Shown here: positions 20,666 to 31,716 of the stretch, one piece after another
Layout: the number at the start of each line of letters is the position of its first letter
Numbering within the stretch: position 1 is the stretch's first letter
DNA from: Dendrophyllia cribrosa
Taxonomy: Eukaryota > Cnidaria > Anthozoa > Scleractinia > Dendrophylliidae
Reading direction: 5' to 3'
Length of the DNA: 64,000 bases
Assembly: GCA_024195265.1 (NCBI GenBank)
Contig: JAJLRJ010000011.1
Span: forward strand, 24,416,527-24,480,526
Made by a program: the position numbers and the translations under genes
Notes under the pieces: generated by a model
Databases searched by the model: none
Seen by the model: only the letters and a program-made list of their open reading frames with translations
Told to the model about the DNA's origin: nothing

Positions 20666-21844
20666 AATTTTTTTTTTTTACTTGAGGTTGGACAAAAATG
20701 TTAACAAAGCTTTTTCACCTGGAATATGTTCCTTGGGGGTAGGTTAGTGCACACATAAAAGTCCACCCGAATCCAACCATGGCAACCTTGTTTTTACGTG
20801 ACCGTGGGAAAATTCAAGATGGCCACCAAATCCAAGATGGCCGCCATGACATAAATCACTCTTTCTTTGGAAAGGAATGACGGAAAAACACGCATGATAT
20901 GTCGAATCCCACTGAATCCGACATGCCCATTCGTTTAGTGATGTCTCCAGAGTCATTAGAGGTCAAGGTCAGGCTAAAAGGTCAAGGTCATGGTAAAAAA
21001 AAACAATTTAAAAGGAAATTAGAAATAGAATCAGATCTGATGGCAACAGTCTGCATGCAAAAAATAAACAAACAAAAGAATCAATTTATAAATCATGTTA
21101 AGTGGGCGAAAATCAGCACAATCATTTTTACAGCTTTGTACAAGGATATTTAGAGCTCCAGTTGATGAGTCAAGTCAGGATTATTTTGAAAAATAAATAA
21201 GAAGCAAAAGCCAAAAAATATCACGATACGTGCAAACTAATAAACTCAAAACGTCGCTTTGAGTTTTATCGAGAACAAATGTATTAAGTATATGTATTTG
21301 ATGCAAAAAGGGGACTGGGACTGAACGTGTTGTACTTTGGTCAGCGGTTATCTTTACATCATCAGAGTTTGTCAAGCTGGTGAGTGTCATAGGTGAGTGA
21401 TCTACATTTGCACGTATTTTCATCCACTTTTTTCTGATATTTAAGGTTGCTACATAATACTTGCATATTTTGTTTTCTTTTTAACTTTTTGAATGAATGT
21501 TTGTGTTTTTAAATGTGCAGTTAGACTCAAATCTCCGATAAGCATACTCTGAAGGCAGAGAAATGGAAATTCTTTCCATAACTTTTTCACCAGAAGAAAA
21601 CTTTTCTTAGCTAACTTATGAATTAGAACTTATCTACGGAGTCGAGTTAAACTTACTGCTAATAATATTTTGGAATTTGAGAGACATCTGTGATAACTTA
21701 CAGAGACTATAGTGAGGTTCGTCATCGTGAAAATGTAGCTTGGTAACCTCGCATGAAATTCTAAAGAGGTCTTCGTTTTAAGTAAACAACGACAGCTTAA
21801 TTAGTTTTCTTTTCTTTTCTTTCATAGTGAAATAGTGTATTGCT
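20666..21844. other. intergenic, no gene recognised
   Basis: Contains a short duplicated CAAGATGGC motif (20,815-20,845) and A/T-rich stretches. Short open frames here have no recognisable family or composition. Confidence 0.4.
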
Positions 21845-24103
21845 ATGGCCAGCTCAGATGTCTGTTTGATATGCATGGAGGGTTTATCGTGCCCTTCGAG
21901 TGAGTATTCGTGTGTAGGACAAAAAGGGCTTGATAAAATTAATGAGTATTCTGTCAAGCATAATAATGTGTATCCTGAAAATCCAATCCCAATTTACGTT
22001 TATGACAAAAATGAAACCGGTTTTACGTCCACATCAAGTGCCGAAAAGGTCACACCTGAATGAACTCTTGAAAAAGACTCAGCCCCAAAACTTCGTTCGG
22101 ATAAAACGACATTCAGTTTTCGCACTGACTGCTTTCTATGCGGAAAAAAACAGTAGATAAAGTCAAGGCTAGAAAGCATCCAAGCAATCAAGAATATGAA
22201 TACAGCAGTGCAACGACTGTGTCTGTTAAAGAAACGATTACAAAAAGATGTGCGGAACGTCGACAAAAAAAACAAAACAAGTGGATGAGTGGGCAGATGC
22301 GGTCTCTCATCGAATGTTATGCATTCACGATCTGCCAGCGGAGGAGGCTACCTACCATAGGAAATGCTTTCAGTATTTTATATCACCTAGAAATCTTAGT
22401 TTAGAAACGCTATCCGTTGTACCAAAGATGGAGTACCTCCAATAAAGTGGGGAAGACCTAGTGGATCTGTGGATGAGAGGAAGAACAATGCTTTTAAACA
22501 AGTAATTGATTATTTGGAAAAGAACGACGACGAAACAATAACACTGGACGAACTTTTTGAAATAATGCAAAGTCAGGCAGGTGACGAGGATACATATTCC
22601 AAGAAAATCACTTCAGCGACAGTTACGTGCCCATTAGGGAGACAAGGTATCGATTACGTCATCAATGCAAAATCCGCTCATAGTCACGTTATCGTCCAAT
22701 GTGAAGCAAATGATCCATGACACCCATACGAGAATGACTGAAGACTCGACATACATTAACACTATGATTGAAGTTGTCGGCGAACATATTAGAAGCGAAA
22801 TCAAGAGCACCGAAAAGCATAAAGGCGTATATCCAGAAGCATCTGAAATGAAGTCCATGGACCACAACCTTTCCTTATTGCCACCCTCTTTGAGTTTACT
22901 CTTGAGAACCATCATCAAACGCAAAGCTGCAGAGCTGCGCTGCGCATCTATCGGCCAAGCTATTATGAGCGCAACCTGTCCGAGACGTTTTTTGTCACCC
23001 TTACAAGTCGGCTTAAGTGTCACACTTGACCACAAGTACGGTCATCGTGATCTTATTGATTTGCTATATAATTTGGGGTTTTGCTCATCATATTCTGAGT
23101 CTACCATGGATCCCGGGCATCCTATCAGCGTCTGCTTGGGCGTTGGGGAAGTCCCTCTACCCGATCTCCTGAGATTTGAATTGTGCTGTTTGCCTGCATC
23201 ATTATTTGACAATAACATGCAAATGAGAACTGGAGACAAAGCAGAACTTATTAATTATCGTTTGAAGATTGCACCTCTTTGTATTGTCCCAACCCTTCCC
23301 GCAACTGGTTTACAGTACGTTGTTGATGGCGGAGGATTACTGCATACGTTCGCATGGCCAAAGCACATGACCTACTCTGAGATTTGTGAAATGTACGTTC
23401 GGCACGTGAAGGTTAGCTATGGGCAAGCGTTGGTCATATTTGATGGTTATCACGGACCAAGCACTAAGGACGAAGCCCATAGTCGGAGAACAGGGACTGA
23501 AGCCCGGGGACTGAAGTTGGTGCCTGTGTGTCCGTTTCAGGCGAAATGCGTCTTACCATGATCAAGAAAGCATTACTTGACAACAGCGCTAACAAGCAGG
23601 CCTTGATCTACTTACTACCCGAGGAGATGCAGAAGGAAGGAATCGCGGTTGAGCATGCAGACGAGGATGCCGATTTTACAATCTGTAAGATGGCTTGTAG
23701 CTCTTCAACTGAAAAGCCAACTGCTGTAATCGCCGACGATACAGACGTCTTCCAGTTATTGATACACCATGCCAATGCTGAGGATTTCGATCTTTATATG
23801 GTTATGTCCAAACAAACAGTGTCTATCAACATCTTGAAGAAAAAGCTGGATCCATTCTTATCACGAGGTCTTTTATTTCTTCATGCAATCAGCGGCTGCG
23901 ACACAACATCACGGCCTTATGGAATTGGTAAAGCGACGGTACTGAAGAAGGTTAGTGCCCTGAGAAACGCCATCGACACTTTCATGAGTCCATCATCCTC
24001 CAAGAAAGATGTGAAAACAGCGGGAGAGAAGGCCCTTCTTGAAATATATGGATGTCAACGGGCACCATCCCTGAATTCAGCTAGAGTGGAAAGGTTGAAT
24101 TAG
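21845..24103 (+). pseudogene. multicopy cnidarian-type protein, possible FEN1/XPG-like nuclease fold, frameshifted
   Basis: Pieces in several frames form one gene. The N-terminus has a Cys-rich segment (CLICMEGLSCPSS), a second Cys pair (CFLCG near 22,130), then DLPAEEATYHRKCFQYF (22,330-22,390) and a YLEKNDDETITLDEL region. The long C-terminal part (22,665-24,103, one shift near 23,545) has VIFDGYHGPSTKDEAH, DEDADFTI, VIADDTDVFQLLIHHA and SGCDTTSRPYGIGK. Spaced Asp residues followed by a GxGK helix-hairpin-like motif resemble FEN1/XPG nucleases, but that is only a motif-level inference. I know this family as a repetitive cnidarian protein without assigned function. At least four breaks, so it is dead here. 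Confidence 0.6.
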
Positions 24104-24630
24104 AAAGATAAGTATGAAAAATTCCTGCAGAAGAAATTGTTAAGAGAAAAAAAATCGTGCACAAGTAAGCATGTGAAAAAAAATTTCAGCATTTTGGTAA
24201 AAAAGAAAATTCTTGCAAATAGAGATGCTGAAAAAAAAAATCATACTCAGAAGAAATTGCCTAAGTATTAAAAATAAGTATTAAAAATCACGCGAAAAGC
24301 AACAAAAACTTTGGACTTGTTCTTCGTGCAATTTTCTATGCTGATTGTTATTATAATTGATTGGGTTGGCTTGTTTCCAAGCCTGCCCAATATATAAAAT
24401 GGACGCTGTTTCGTAGTCACTTATTGACACGCCGGGGGGGTCCGCCATATGAAAATGACGGGGTGTCCTTTTAGAATTTCGTTAGATGGGCATGGTTGAA
24501 AAGACGTTTTATCGTTAAGAGCTACTAATTGTAAATTTTAAGTGGAAGTCTCCCCCCCTCGGATTTTGGAGATTTGAGAATAGATAAGTTAATATGTGGA
24601 TGGGGATGTGCGTAGGCTAATATTAGCTAT
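24104..24630. other. intergenic, no gene recognised
   Basis: A-rich stretch directly after the nuclease-like pseudogene, then sequence leading to the THAP/SAP element. Nothing codable. Confidence 0.4.
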
Positions 24631-24803
24631 TAGCGCTGTGCACTATTTCTAAAAATAGATTTCGCCACATGAGACCCCCCGCACAGACTCAGACAAACAT
24701 TGCGACCCGCTACAAAGAAATGTATGAGCGTGAAGTGCGGTACCGACGGAAAAGAGCGAAAAACTTCGTCAAATTGTAGAGTTAGGTCCTAGAAAGACAA
24801 GGA

Positions 24804-25025
24804 ATGGTTGGTACCAAACACTGTTGTTGGGGTGAGTGTAATTCCGACTCGAGATATCCCGACAGATGGCCGAAATCTCTCAAAGAGTTGAACGAATCGG
24901 GAGAGAAAGTGTTCATACCGTTCCCTAAACCAACCGGCAAAAACATTGAGAAGTGTAAGCGTTGGATAGTCGCTTGTTCAAGAGTTTTGCTTAAAGACAT
25001 TAAATTATGTTCATTCCTTACTTAA
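24804..25025 (+). pseudogene. THAP zinc-finger N-terminal fragment
   Basis: Begins [15 protein letters not shown], with the first zinc ligands of a THAP-type C2CH domain, then FIPFPKP and [11 protein letters not shown], matching the THAP core. The second Cys-His pair and everything after are absent. THAP domains bind transposon ends in P-element and related transposases. The ATG is well placed 170 bp inside the left terminal repeat. The fragment stops at 25,025 and the following 800 bp is non-coding. Confidence 0.65.
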
Positions 25026-25369
25026 GGAAAGGACTGAAGAATTTACTAGCATCCGTGAGATTTACAAAACAGCAACTATGTTGCAGATTATCTGCTGGAT
25101 GCCAAATCATACGCTATGACAAAGCAACGGAGGTTCATCCTAGCTCCACTGAGACACACTACTCAACTACAGAACTAACTTAGGAGCTAAAAATTATTGC
25201 AAGAATTCATGATTTCACTGCAGTGGAATTATAGACTACGGCTTTTTGAGAGTCGGATCTAAGACGTCCACATCCGTGATACCGGAAACACTTTCTCTCA
25301 AGTCTTGCACGCCGCAGACTTTAGACATTTAATCACGGCCTGAGAAATTAAACGATCCTAGCACTTTCA

Positions 25370-25640
25370 AAGCGATAGATAGATAGAAACTTTATTTAAG
25401 TGTCAAAAGACCTTATAGCCTGGGTAAACCCATACTAATTTGGGGACACATAAAAAAGTATAAAATATCTAATATTAATCTAAAACCTAAAATATATTTA
25501 ATATTTAAAATTTATATAAAGCTAACAATTTATTAAATGATAATAAAAGCTAAAATTTAAAAAAAGAAAATGATAAAATTGTATTGTTATGATGAGCAGA
25601 GGGTACAATCCTAATAACAAACTTTAGCCGATAAGTATTT
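25370..25640. other. A/T-rich LINE-tail-like segment
   Basis: Starts with a GATAGATAGA run, then ACTTTATTTAAGTGTCAAAAG and A/T-rich sequence, resembling the 3' tail of a non-LTR element in minus orientation. No coding part is attached. Low-confidence identification. Confidence 0.3.
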
Positions 25641-25828
25641 ATCTTGCAACAAAAGTAAGCCAAAGAAACCACAATGTATGCCAATAGAGCTAGCACCGAA
25701 TAACGGCATAAAGAAATAAAATAATTCTAACGGCTCTGGACAGCATGAATCCTCCTATCAATCTGAGAGATAATCCGCCGAGATCAAAAGGTTTATATCA
25801 TCGAAAAGAACAAGTTCTCAACTGTGAT

Positions 25829-26350
25829 CTAAAGGCGCGATCCTCTCTGAAGTCTTACTGGGAAAGCTTTACACTTTAGGCTTTTAAAATACTTTTTGCG
25901 ACGAGTGGGAGTCGTGTTTAGCCTGTCCTTTTTTATAACACCATTTTGGATAGATTCCAACGCATAATAGTGGACGTGTCCATAGTTGAACAGCGAAGGA
26001 ATGTTCTGCGACGGAAAAACGCGCCAGCCGGTCGTAGGAATAACGGGAACAGAGTTTAAGGGGCGATTTCCTTGGATCTCTGAATTTTCCTTGATGATTT
26101 TAGCAGCGAACCATTTACCATTGTCAATGCTTGGATCGAGCGTGTGGTGATTTCCGCTCTTCAAACAGTCGCGTACACGTTTCACAAGCTCGTCTCGTTT
26201 CCCGTGCAATTTCAGCCCTCTACATCTCAGCCATCGTTTTAACTGTTCCACTGTATACTCCTCCGGCTCTCTTTCGAATTTCGACCCAGGTACGCCATCC
26301 TCATCCGTTAAAACAGTAAAACATTGCTGCGTACTACTCGCCATTCGCAT
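25829..26350 (-). pseudogene. SAP-domain exon (first exon of a transposon nuclease-type gene)
   Basis: The SAP motif is clear: YTVEQLKRWLRCRGLKLHGK followed by RDELVKRVRDCL, a helix-extended-helix DNA-binding unit at about residues 32-64. The rest (GNHHTLDPSIDNGKWFAAKI, YGHVHYYALESIQ) matches, from memory, N-termini of repetitive cnidarian proteins that continue into other domains. A donor (CCCA|GTAAGA) lies near the end, so the rest of the gene was in further exons now deleted. Start MRMASSTQQC near the right terminal repeat. Confidence 0.55.
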
Positions 26351-26754
26351 ACATTTCCCTTACTTCTCTTACAGAATTGGACTTTGTTTGTCTGAGTCTC
26401 GGCGGGGGTCTCAAATTTCGTGACGTCATTAGTGCACAGCGCTATTATTAAAAGGTTGTGTAAAGGGTAATCGTTTATAGCGGTGTGAGAGGAAAGCGTG
26501 AAGGGTGAATTGTCTTGTGAGCATTTAAAGAGGTTTTAAAAGACACTGACCTATTTCTAGTAGCTGGTATTAAAAGATTAAAAAGGGTGAAACCCGTACG
26601 AAAAATTATAGCCTGACATAGCGAGAATCCGGCCTGAAGTGATTTTTACGGCCTGCATTGAACGAGACAAAGTACGCCTAAAACGAGCCATTCTTCTATG
26701 TCTTGTCTCGGCGATAACTCTAGCCTGCATAACAGGCGTTATTGGGGGCGCTCA

Positions 26755-26812
26755 AGCGGGTTTTGGGGCGCGAGCGCGTAGCGCGAGACACGAGCGCGAA
26801 GCGCGAGAACAA
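26755..26812. repeat. GCGCGAGC-rich low-complexity repeat
   Basis: Alternating GCGCGAG/CGAAGCGCGAG units. Similar GC-rich runs occur at 29,385-29,425. No coding value. Confidence 0.6.
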
Positions 26813-27488
26813 AGAGGTCTCGATTCTGCAGAGAAGAGAGATTCTACACTAGATAGAGCAGGCTAAATTAGTGGAAAGCTTTCTGCTTTGTAATACATGC
26901 AGAATTTGGGAAAGTATTCCCTCAATTTTGTTGGATCATATTGATCATTTGCAATCTGATATTTCAACGAATTATGCTGATGGGGCCGTTTCCAATAACC
27001 AAGGGTAGACATCTGCCGTTGGGATCTCTAGTCTGTTGGGAAAAAAGGACTTATGGTTTATTTGATAACATAACGCCCCGAAGAGTGAGAAGGGAGAATT
27101 TGAGGTGAGCAATTACATTGTACATGGAACATTAATGAAACGTGATTTTCTTCTATCGTTCATTGTTCTTTCAGTGATGAGATTTGCTGCTAAAAGCATA
27201 ATCAATTTTGAATGACACAGGCTGGAAAACTTCAATTTTAATTAAATGAGAAATAGAACATGATCTTTATGTCAACAATCACTTTGACCGAGGTCATGTC
27301 AAGGATGCTTATATTAGTATTTGTTTTACACAGGAAAAAATGAAGTGGCATTTATTGAGATAACTTGTAATGCATTTGTTAAAGATGTTATGGCTTACAT
27401 GTTATAAGCTTATTAGTATTTTGTGAAAGAAGGGGTACGTGACTCAGACAAAGTTTGCTGTCAGCTCAAAGGCTTTGTATGAGCGTGA

Positions 27489-27928
27489 CTCGGGGGGGGG
27501 GGGGGGGGGGGTACTCCCTTATATGACCTATACGGGGACGTGCCGCTGGACAGGGTATGGTTTTTGGCATTTTTGTCCTGAAGGTATATAATTCAACGCG
27601 AGTCTCTCCTAAACAGGGTCTGAATCTGTCCTAAACAGGGTATGGTTCCAGTTAACGTAGCGCTTGTGGTGACTTCCCTTGTCGTGATTAGCATATTCAT
27701 GGCGAAGGTGAAGTCGTTTTCGTTTCAGATCCGTCTACCATTTTTTAAACCTCAGATTAATAACCACGCACGAGTCGTGTCCTAGACAGAGTCCTAAAAT
27801 AGAGGGTGTTGTTCTACACAGGGTACGTATTTTCGTTTCTTTTTTGTTCTAAACAGGGTCAGGGTCTCACACCTTCAGCGGCACCCCTATACCCAAATAT
27901 TGGTCAAGTACCCCCCTCCCCCCTCCAG
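27489..27928. mobile_element. G-rich MITE with 8-bp GAGCGTGA duplication (hAT-like)
   Basis: Flanked by exact GAGCGTGA at 27481-27488 and 27929-27936. Ends CTCGGGGG and CCCCCTCCAG are imperfect inverted repeats, with internal pairing CTATACGGGGACGTGCCGCT (27,528) to AGCGGCACCCCTATAC (27,876). An 8-bp duplication fits hAT-type transposition. The body carries several AAACAGGGT-like repeats. No ORF. Confidence 0.75.
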
Positions 27929-28340
27929 GAGCGTGATGTGTTTTGGATATGAAAAATCGGTGAAATCAGCGGTAAACGTGATTTGAACGTTTTGCGGGCT
28001 TCAAATACAATAAATACAAGGCAATGTTACATTAGGGAGTGAAAAACTGATTCAAGAAATGTAAATTTTGACTTAAAAATCAACAAATTATGTGACGAGG
28101 CTGCACGGTGAAATCCGATCATCGGACTTTGAATCTATTAGCCCTCAAGCGATAAGAAAACATTTCATGACTTGTGCCCAGAGGCAAAGACAGAAATATA
28201 TTTTTTTGTATTCTTCTTATATGACTTAGGTGTTTGCATCGCTAGCTTGAAAAGAGACGTGTAAATAGGTTCCAAATGATCTGTATTATCCCAAATTAAC
28301 TGCCGTGTAAACTTTATACTAATTAGCAGTAGCTAAAAAA

Positions 28341-28745
28341 ACCCGGGGGGGGCGGGGGGGTTCTCCCATATATAAGCTATACGGGTATGTGCCGCTGGAT
28401 GGGGTCGGGTTTTTGACCTTCTAGGTCTGAGATGGGATACTTTTTCCGTTCAATTTTCGAATTAAGTGTTTTGTCATTATTTTTCCGGTACATTTTTCAT
28501 CTCGAACCGTGCCTGTGGAAGTTTCACTCGATTCAATGAGCGTGTATGGGTTTGACGCCTAATTCTGTCAATTTGTGTAAACAAACCCCTTTTTTGTATA
28601 AAGAGCCTTTTTGCCATATTTAACTGTTTGGTCTGACATGGGGTAGCGAAAATAGAAATTTTAGGTCTGAGATGGGGTAGAGGTTCTTAGGTCCCAGCGA
28701 AACACCCCCACCTAAAACATTGCGGAGTACCCCGCTCCCCCCGGG
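28341..28745. mobile_element. second G-rich MITE related to the 27.5 kb copy
   Basis: Begins CCCGGGGGGGG and ends CCCCCCGGG. It shares the GCTATACGGGTATGTGCCGC block with the neighbouring element. Flanks CTAAAAAA and CTAAACAA agree at 7 of 8 bases. Contains two copies of AGGTCTGAGATGGGRTA. Confidence 0.6.
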
Positions 28746-29544
28746 CTAAACAACCGTATTTATATTACCTAACAATTAATTACAATTATATAAGCAAACG
28801 CCAACGTCTGATACCGGATGAATATTTTTAGATAAATCTTAACTTAAAGGGAGACTACTTTGTAAAAGCCCGCAAGGGTTTCTTTAGTCTTCCTCCCAAT
28901 TTTCATTTAATTATTAAAAATCTACCTGTATACATTTATTATTATGGGAATAAACTGTTACTGTGCCGTTTATCGACACGCGTTCATACAAGCAAAGCAG
29001 AACAAAAGGTCCTGAAGATGACAACGCGAATTTCTTTTTTATCAAAAATTCTGTCTTTGAGTCTATATTCTGAGGGATACTCAGTATATATTGTGAAGTT
29101 TGGAGAGTATATAGGCTGCAATTGGATAAATTAGAGAGCTGCTTACTTTCGAGTATTCGTCCAACGGTATAAACTTTACTATTACTACCTGCGGCCGCAT
29201 AAACAGCATTAATAAACGCATCTTTTCAGTAGAGCCGCAATGGACAGATTATCATTTCTTTTCACCATCATTGAAACCTGCCTTTTTTGGCCATGGACCA
29301 CTTTACCGCTTGGTTTTATATGCTTCGTTTCTAACGGCTCAGTAGCCTGCGTGGCAAGTGTTCGAAGGGAAAGGGGGAGAATTGAGGCGCGCGAGAACGC
29401 GAAGGGCGCGCGAGGAAGGGGGGAAGGGGTTTTGTGTGTCTTACCCTTAGTATCACTTGGAGTCTTATATCAATGCATTTGTCCCAAACAAAACAAAACA
29501 AAACAATCCTGGTCCATTTGGTGTAGATTCGTCTAAAACTATTT
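28746..29544. other. intergenic, no gene recognised
   Basis: Mostly A/T-rich. A 98-codon open frame at 29,240 has low-complexity Arg/Gly composition from a GC-rich repeat and is unlikely to be a gene. Confidence 0.4.
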
Positions 29545-30010
29545 GTGCTCCTTATAGCCAAGGAAATAGTGTTTTTTGGTTCTAATGCGGGTAGTCAGTG
29601 TGTAGCGATGAGTTTAACAGCTATATTGTATAATTTTAGTCGCATGATAACATGTGCGTCAGATCTTGTTGAAATTACGAATTTTGGTAATGAGTTTTAT
29701 ACTTATCTTTCTAATTTAACACAAAAAGAATGCCTTATGTTAACTGAAGTTCCTGATGTTGTTTGTACTGGGAGAGTTAACTTTCAATTTATTAGAGTAT
29801 AGTGAAAGTTATTATGGAAATGTACATTATTTAAATGACAGTATAATAGAAGAGAGCTGTTTACCTTTGTTTGAGGCTTATGAATCGTTATCACGTGATA
29901 ATTATAAGTCATTTATTTTGACAATAATAATTTATACAGTCGCTATTTTTGAGACAAGGGATGGTGTATTCAAAGTGTTTGATTCACATAGTAGAGATCA
30001 GAATGAATGA
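29545..30010 (+). pseudogene. fragment of a transposon-associated cysteine peptidase-like (OTU/C76-like) domain
   Basis: The first frame has FGSNAGSQCVAMSLTAILYN, the Cys-containing helix start of a deubiquitinase-like peptidase. After a one-frame change near 29,780 the second frame has YKSFILTIIIYTVAIFE and VFKVFDSHSRD, the strand-plus-His motif of the same family. Such domains are common in repetitive ORFs of cnidarian genomes. The Cys and His blocks are right for catalysis, but the frame is broken and the piece ends in a GAAT tetranucleotide run. Family call is from motif memory. Confidence 0.5.
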
Positions 30011-30025
30011 ATGAATGAATGAATG
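30002..30025. repeat. (GAAT)n microsatellite
   Basis: Six GAAT repeats immediately at the end of the peptidase-like fragment. Confidence 0.85.
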
Positions 30026-30373
30026 GTCCATGTGGGACGTGTGTATTGACTGAAGTTAGTTCTCTTGAAGAGTTCGAAGAGTTTGAAGTAAAAGGAGTGA
30101 AAATATCCTTAACAGCCCAATCATAGTACTCGCAGAGTTCTTGTTTCAACCCGTGAGGTATGTTTGAGTCTTTTACGTCACTTTCTCCCATTCGCAACCA
30201 AGCCTTGGAACAAGGTTTATTAACGGCGGCCGTAAATTCTCGGAAATAAATGTTAAAATTAAATGACTTCTGATGTTCGTAATGAATTGAAATTTGGCAA
30301 GATGAGTAAGGAAGTCTAGTAGTATACGAGAATGTAAAAAAAAAATCAAAATCAAAAATTTGATCATAGGGAC

Positions 30374-30553
30374 AATTCAAGTTTCAATGACAAGCAAATT
30401 ACTTCGGTTAAATTGACATAAATACAGCAGTGCGTCCTCTTAAAAAACTATTTGGATTTGTGATAGGAACAACAAACATGAACACAACAGTGAATAGATC
30501 AAGCTGCCCGCGGCGGTCTGCTTTAAATCCTACAGCGGATAAAATCGGGTAAA
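30374..30553 (+). pseudogene. partial duplicate of the GPCR 5' region
   Basis: About 180 bp matching the upstream region and first codons of the GPCR gene (AACAAACATGAACACAACAG), cut off after the equivalent of AAAATCGGG. It sits 190 bp before the intact gene and resembles 20,251-20,450 more closely upstream of the ATG. In-frame stops lie just before the ATG (GTGATAGG), which helps fix the start of the intact paralogue. Confidence 0.75.
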
Positions 30554-30741
30554 CCTTAGAAATCAAGAGCGAGATCATGAAGTCGCGCGTCGTGAATCAG
30601 ACTGGTGAAACTAAAATATGCGTGCATAAATTTTCATGCACAAATGTGACACAAAGAAAATCAAAGCCCTATTCAAAACTCCATAAATACAGCAGCGTCA
30701 TCTTGCGGAAACTATTTGAATTTGTAAGAGGGACAACAAAC

Positions 30742-31716
30742 ATGAACACAACAGTGAATGGATCAAGCTGCCCCAGTCTGATTAATCCTACAGCGAATAA
30801 AATCGGGCAAACCTTTGTTTACTGCCTGATTTTGGTTGCGTCGCTGGTCGGAAATTCTATCATCGGAATAATTGTCTACAAAACGCCAGCCTTGAGAAAA
30901 CCGATAAATTATTTCGTCGCAAACATGGCTATGTCTGACCTGCTGTATCCGATATTCCTGTTCCCACTAAGAATAACACAGTTGTACGTGGACTCCTGGA
31001 TTATCGATGGTCCCCTTGGCCAGGCTCTGTGTAAGCTTCTTCGTTTCTTACCAGATGTCTCGACCCTAGTGTCGATTCAGAGCTTAGTTCTGATAGCAGT
31101 GGATCGATTTGTAGCTGTGGTGTTTCCCTTACGTTCCCCGCTTATCCGTGCTAAGCTGTGCCGCTTATTCATTTCCGCAACCTGGTTCCTGGCAATGGCT
31201 GTAACGTCGCCATATTTTTTCGTCTTCAAACTTGTTGAATACCCAGGAAGACTTGTGTGTGAGGCTAAGTGGACCGAAGCTTTTGGAGACTACTCGGCCG
31301 AAACAAATTACTTTCTAGCAGAATATATTGTGTTTGTTTACATCCCTATTGTTGTGTTGATCATACTTTACTCCATCATTCTTATCAAGCTCAAGTCAAA
31401 GGCTCATCCAGGCGAGCAGTCGACCAACGCCGAGGAACAACGCACGAGAAGAAACAAAAGCGTGTTAAAGATGGCCATTGCTATCGTGTTAACATTTGTG
31501 TTTTGCTGGGTACCTTTCACCTTTGCCGTTCTACTCTATCCTTTTGCATGGGACAATGCCTCACTTCGATGTGACATCCTACGCTTTCGGACATTTTCCT
31601 TGTTTATGGCTTCCGCGAACTGTGCTATCAATCCTGTTATCTGCCTCATTTTCAGTAGCAATTATCGTCAAGGCATGAAGCGTCTTCTTAACTGTTTTCG
31701 TGTAGTGCAAGAGTAA
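30742..31716 (+). CDS. class A (rhodopsin-like) GPCR, single exon, 324 aa
   Basis: Seven-pass plasma-membrane receptor coupling to G proteins; ligand unknown, probably a peptide or amine. Seven hydrophobic segments are visible. TM1 has LVGNSIIGIIV (the GN pair), TM2 NMAMSDLLYP (Asp of the sodium site), TM3 ends AVDRFVAVVFPL (DRF in place of DRY), TM6 has FVFCWVPF, and TM7 has NCAINPVICLIF (NPVIC in place of NPxxY). Cys in QALCKLL and in RLVCEAKW can form the usual loop disulphide. I chose the ATG giving MNTTVNGSSCPS, with two N-glycosylation sites, because duplicated copies share that ATG but have stops upstream; a 55-residue extension is open but not conserved. The intronless form and nearby decayed copies suggest tandem or retro-duplication. 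Confidence 0.85.
   Translation: MNTTVNGSSCPSLINPTANKIGQTFVYCLILVASLVGNSIIGIIVYKTPALRKPINYFVANMAMSDLLYPIFLFPLRITQLYVDSWIIDGPLGQALCKLLRFLPDVSTLVSIQSLVLIAVDRFVAVVFPLRSPLIRAKLCRLFISATWFLAMAVTSPYFFVFKLVEYPGRLVCEAKWTEAFGDYSAETNYFLAEYIVFVYIPIVVLIILYSIILIKLKSKAHPGEQSTNAEEQRTRRNKSVLKMAIAIVLTFVFCWVPFTFAVLLYPFAWDNASLRCDILRFRTFSLFMASANCAINPVICLIFSSNYRQGMKRLLNCFRVVQE

Larger units (their letters stand above)
24631..26444. mobile_element. internally deleted DNA transposon with THAP and SAP gene remnants
   Basis: Terminal inverted repeats begin TAGCGCTGTGCACTA (24631-24645; complement at 26430-26444). After a short gap they continue with GAGACCCCC...CAGACTCAGACAAAC (24,671-24,696; complement 26,386-26,413). 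Inside are two convergent gene starts: a THAP zinc finger on plus and a SAP-domain exon on minus. From memory, ISL2EU-type transposons pair a THAP-type transposase with a nuclease gene, so this may be an internal deletion of such an element. No transposase catalytic core remains. A possible 3-bp ATT duplication flanks the element but is weak in AT-rich DNA. Confidence 0.6.

Noticed and set aside
29240..29536. 98-codon ORF
   Set aside because: Arg/Gly low-complexity content from a GC-rich repeat, no family, no splice or promoter evidence.
30577..30741. 55-residue N-terminal extension of the GPCR
   Set aside because: Duplicate copies share the ATG at 30,742 but have in-frame stops directly upstream, so the extension is not conserved.
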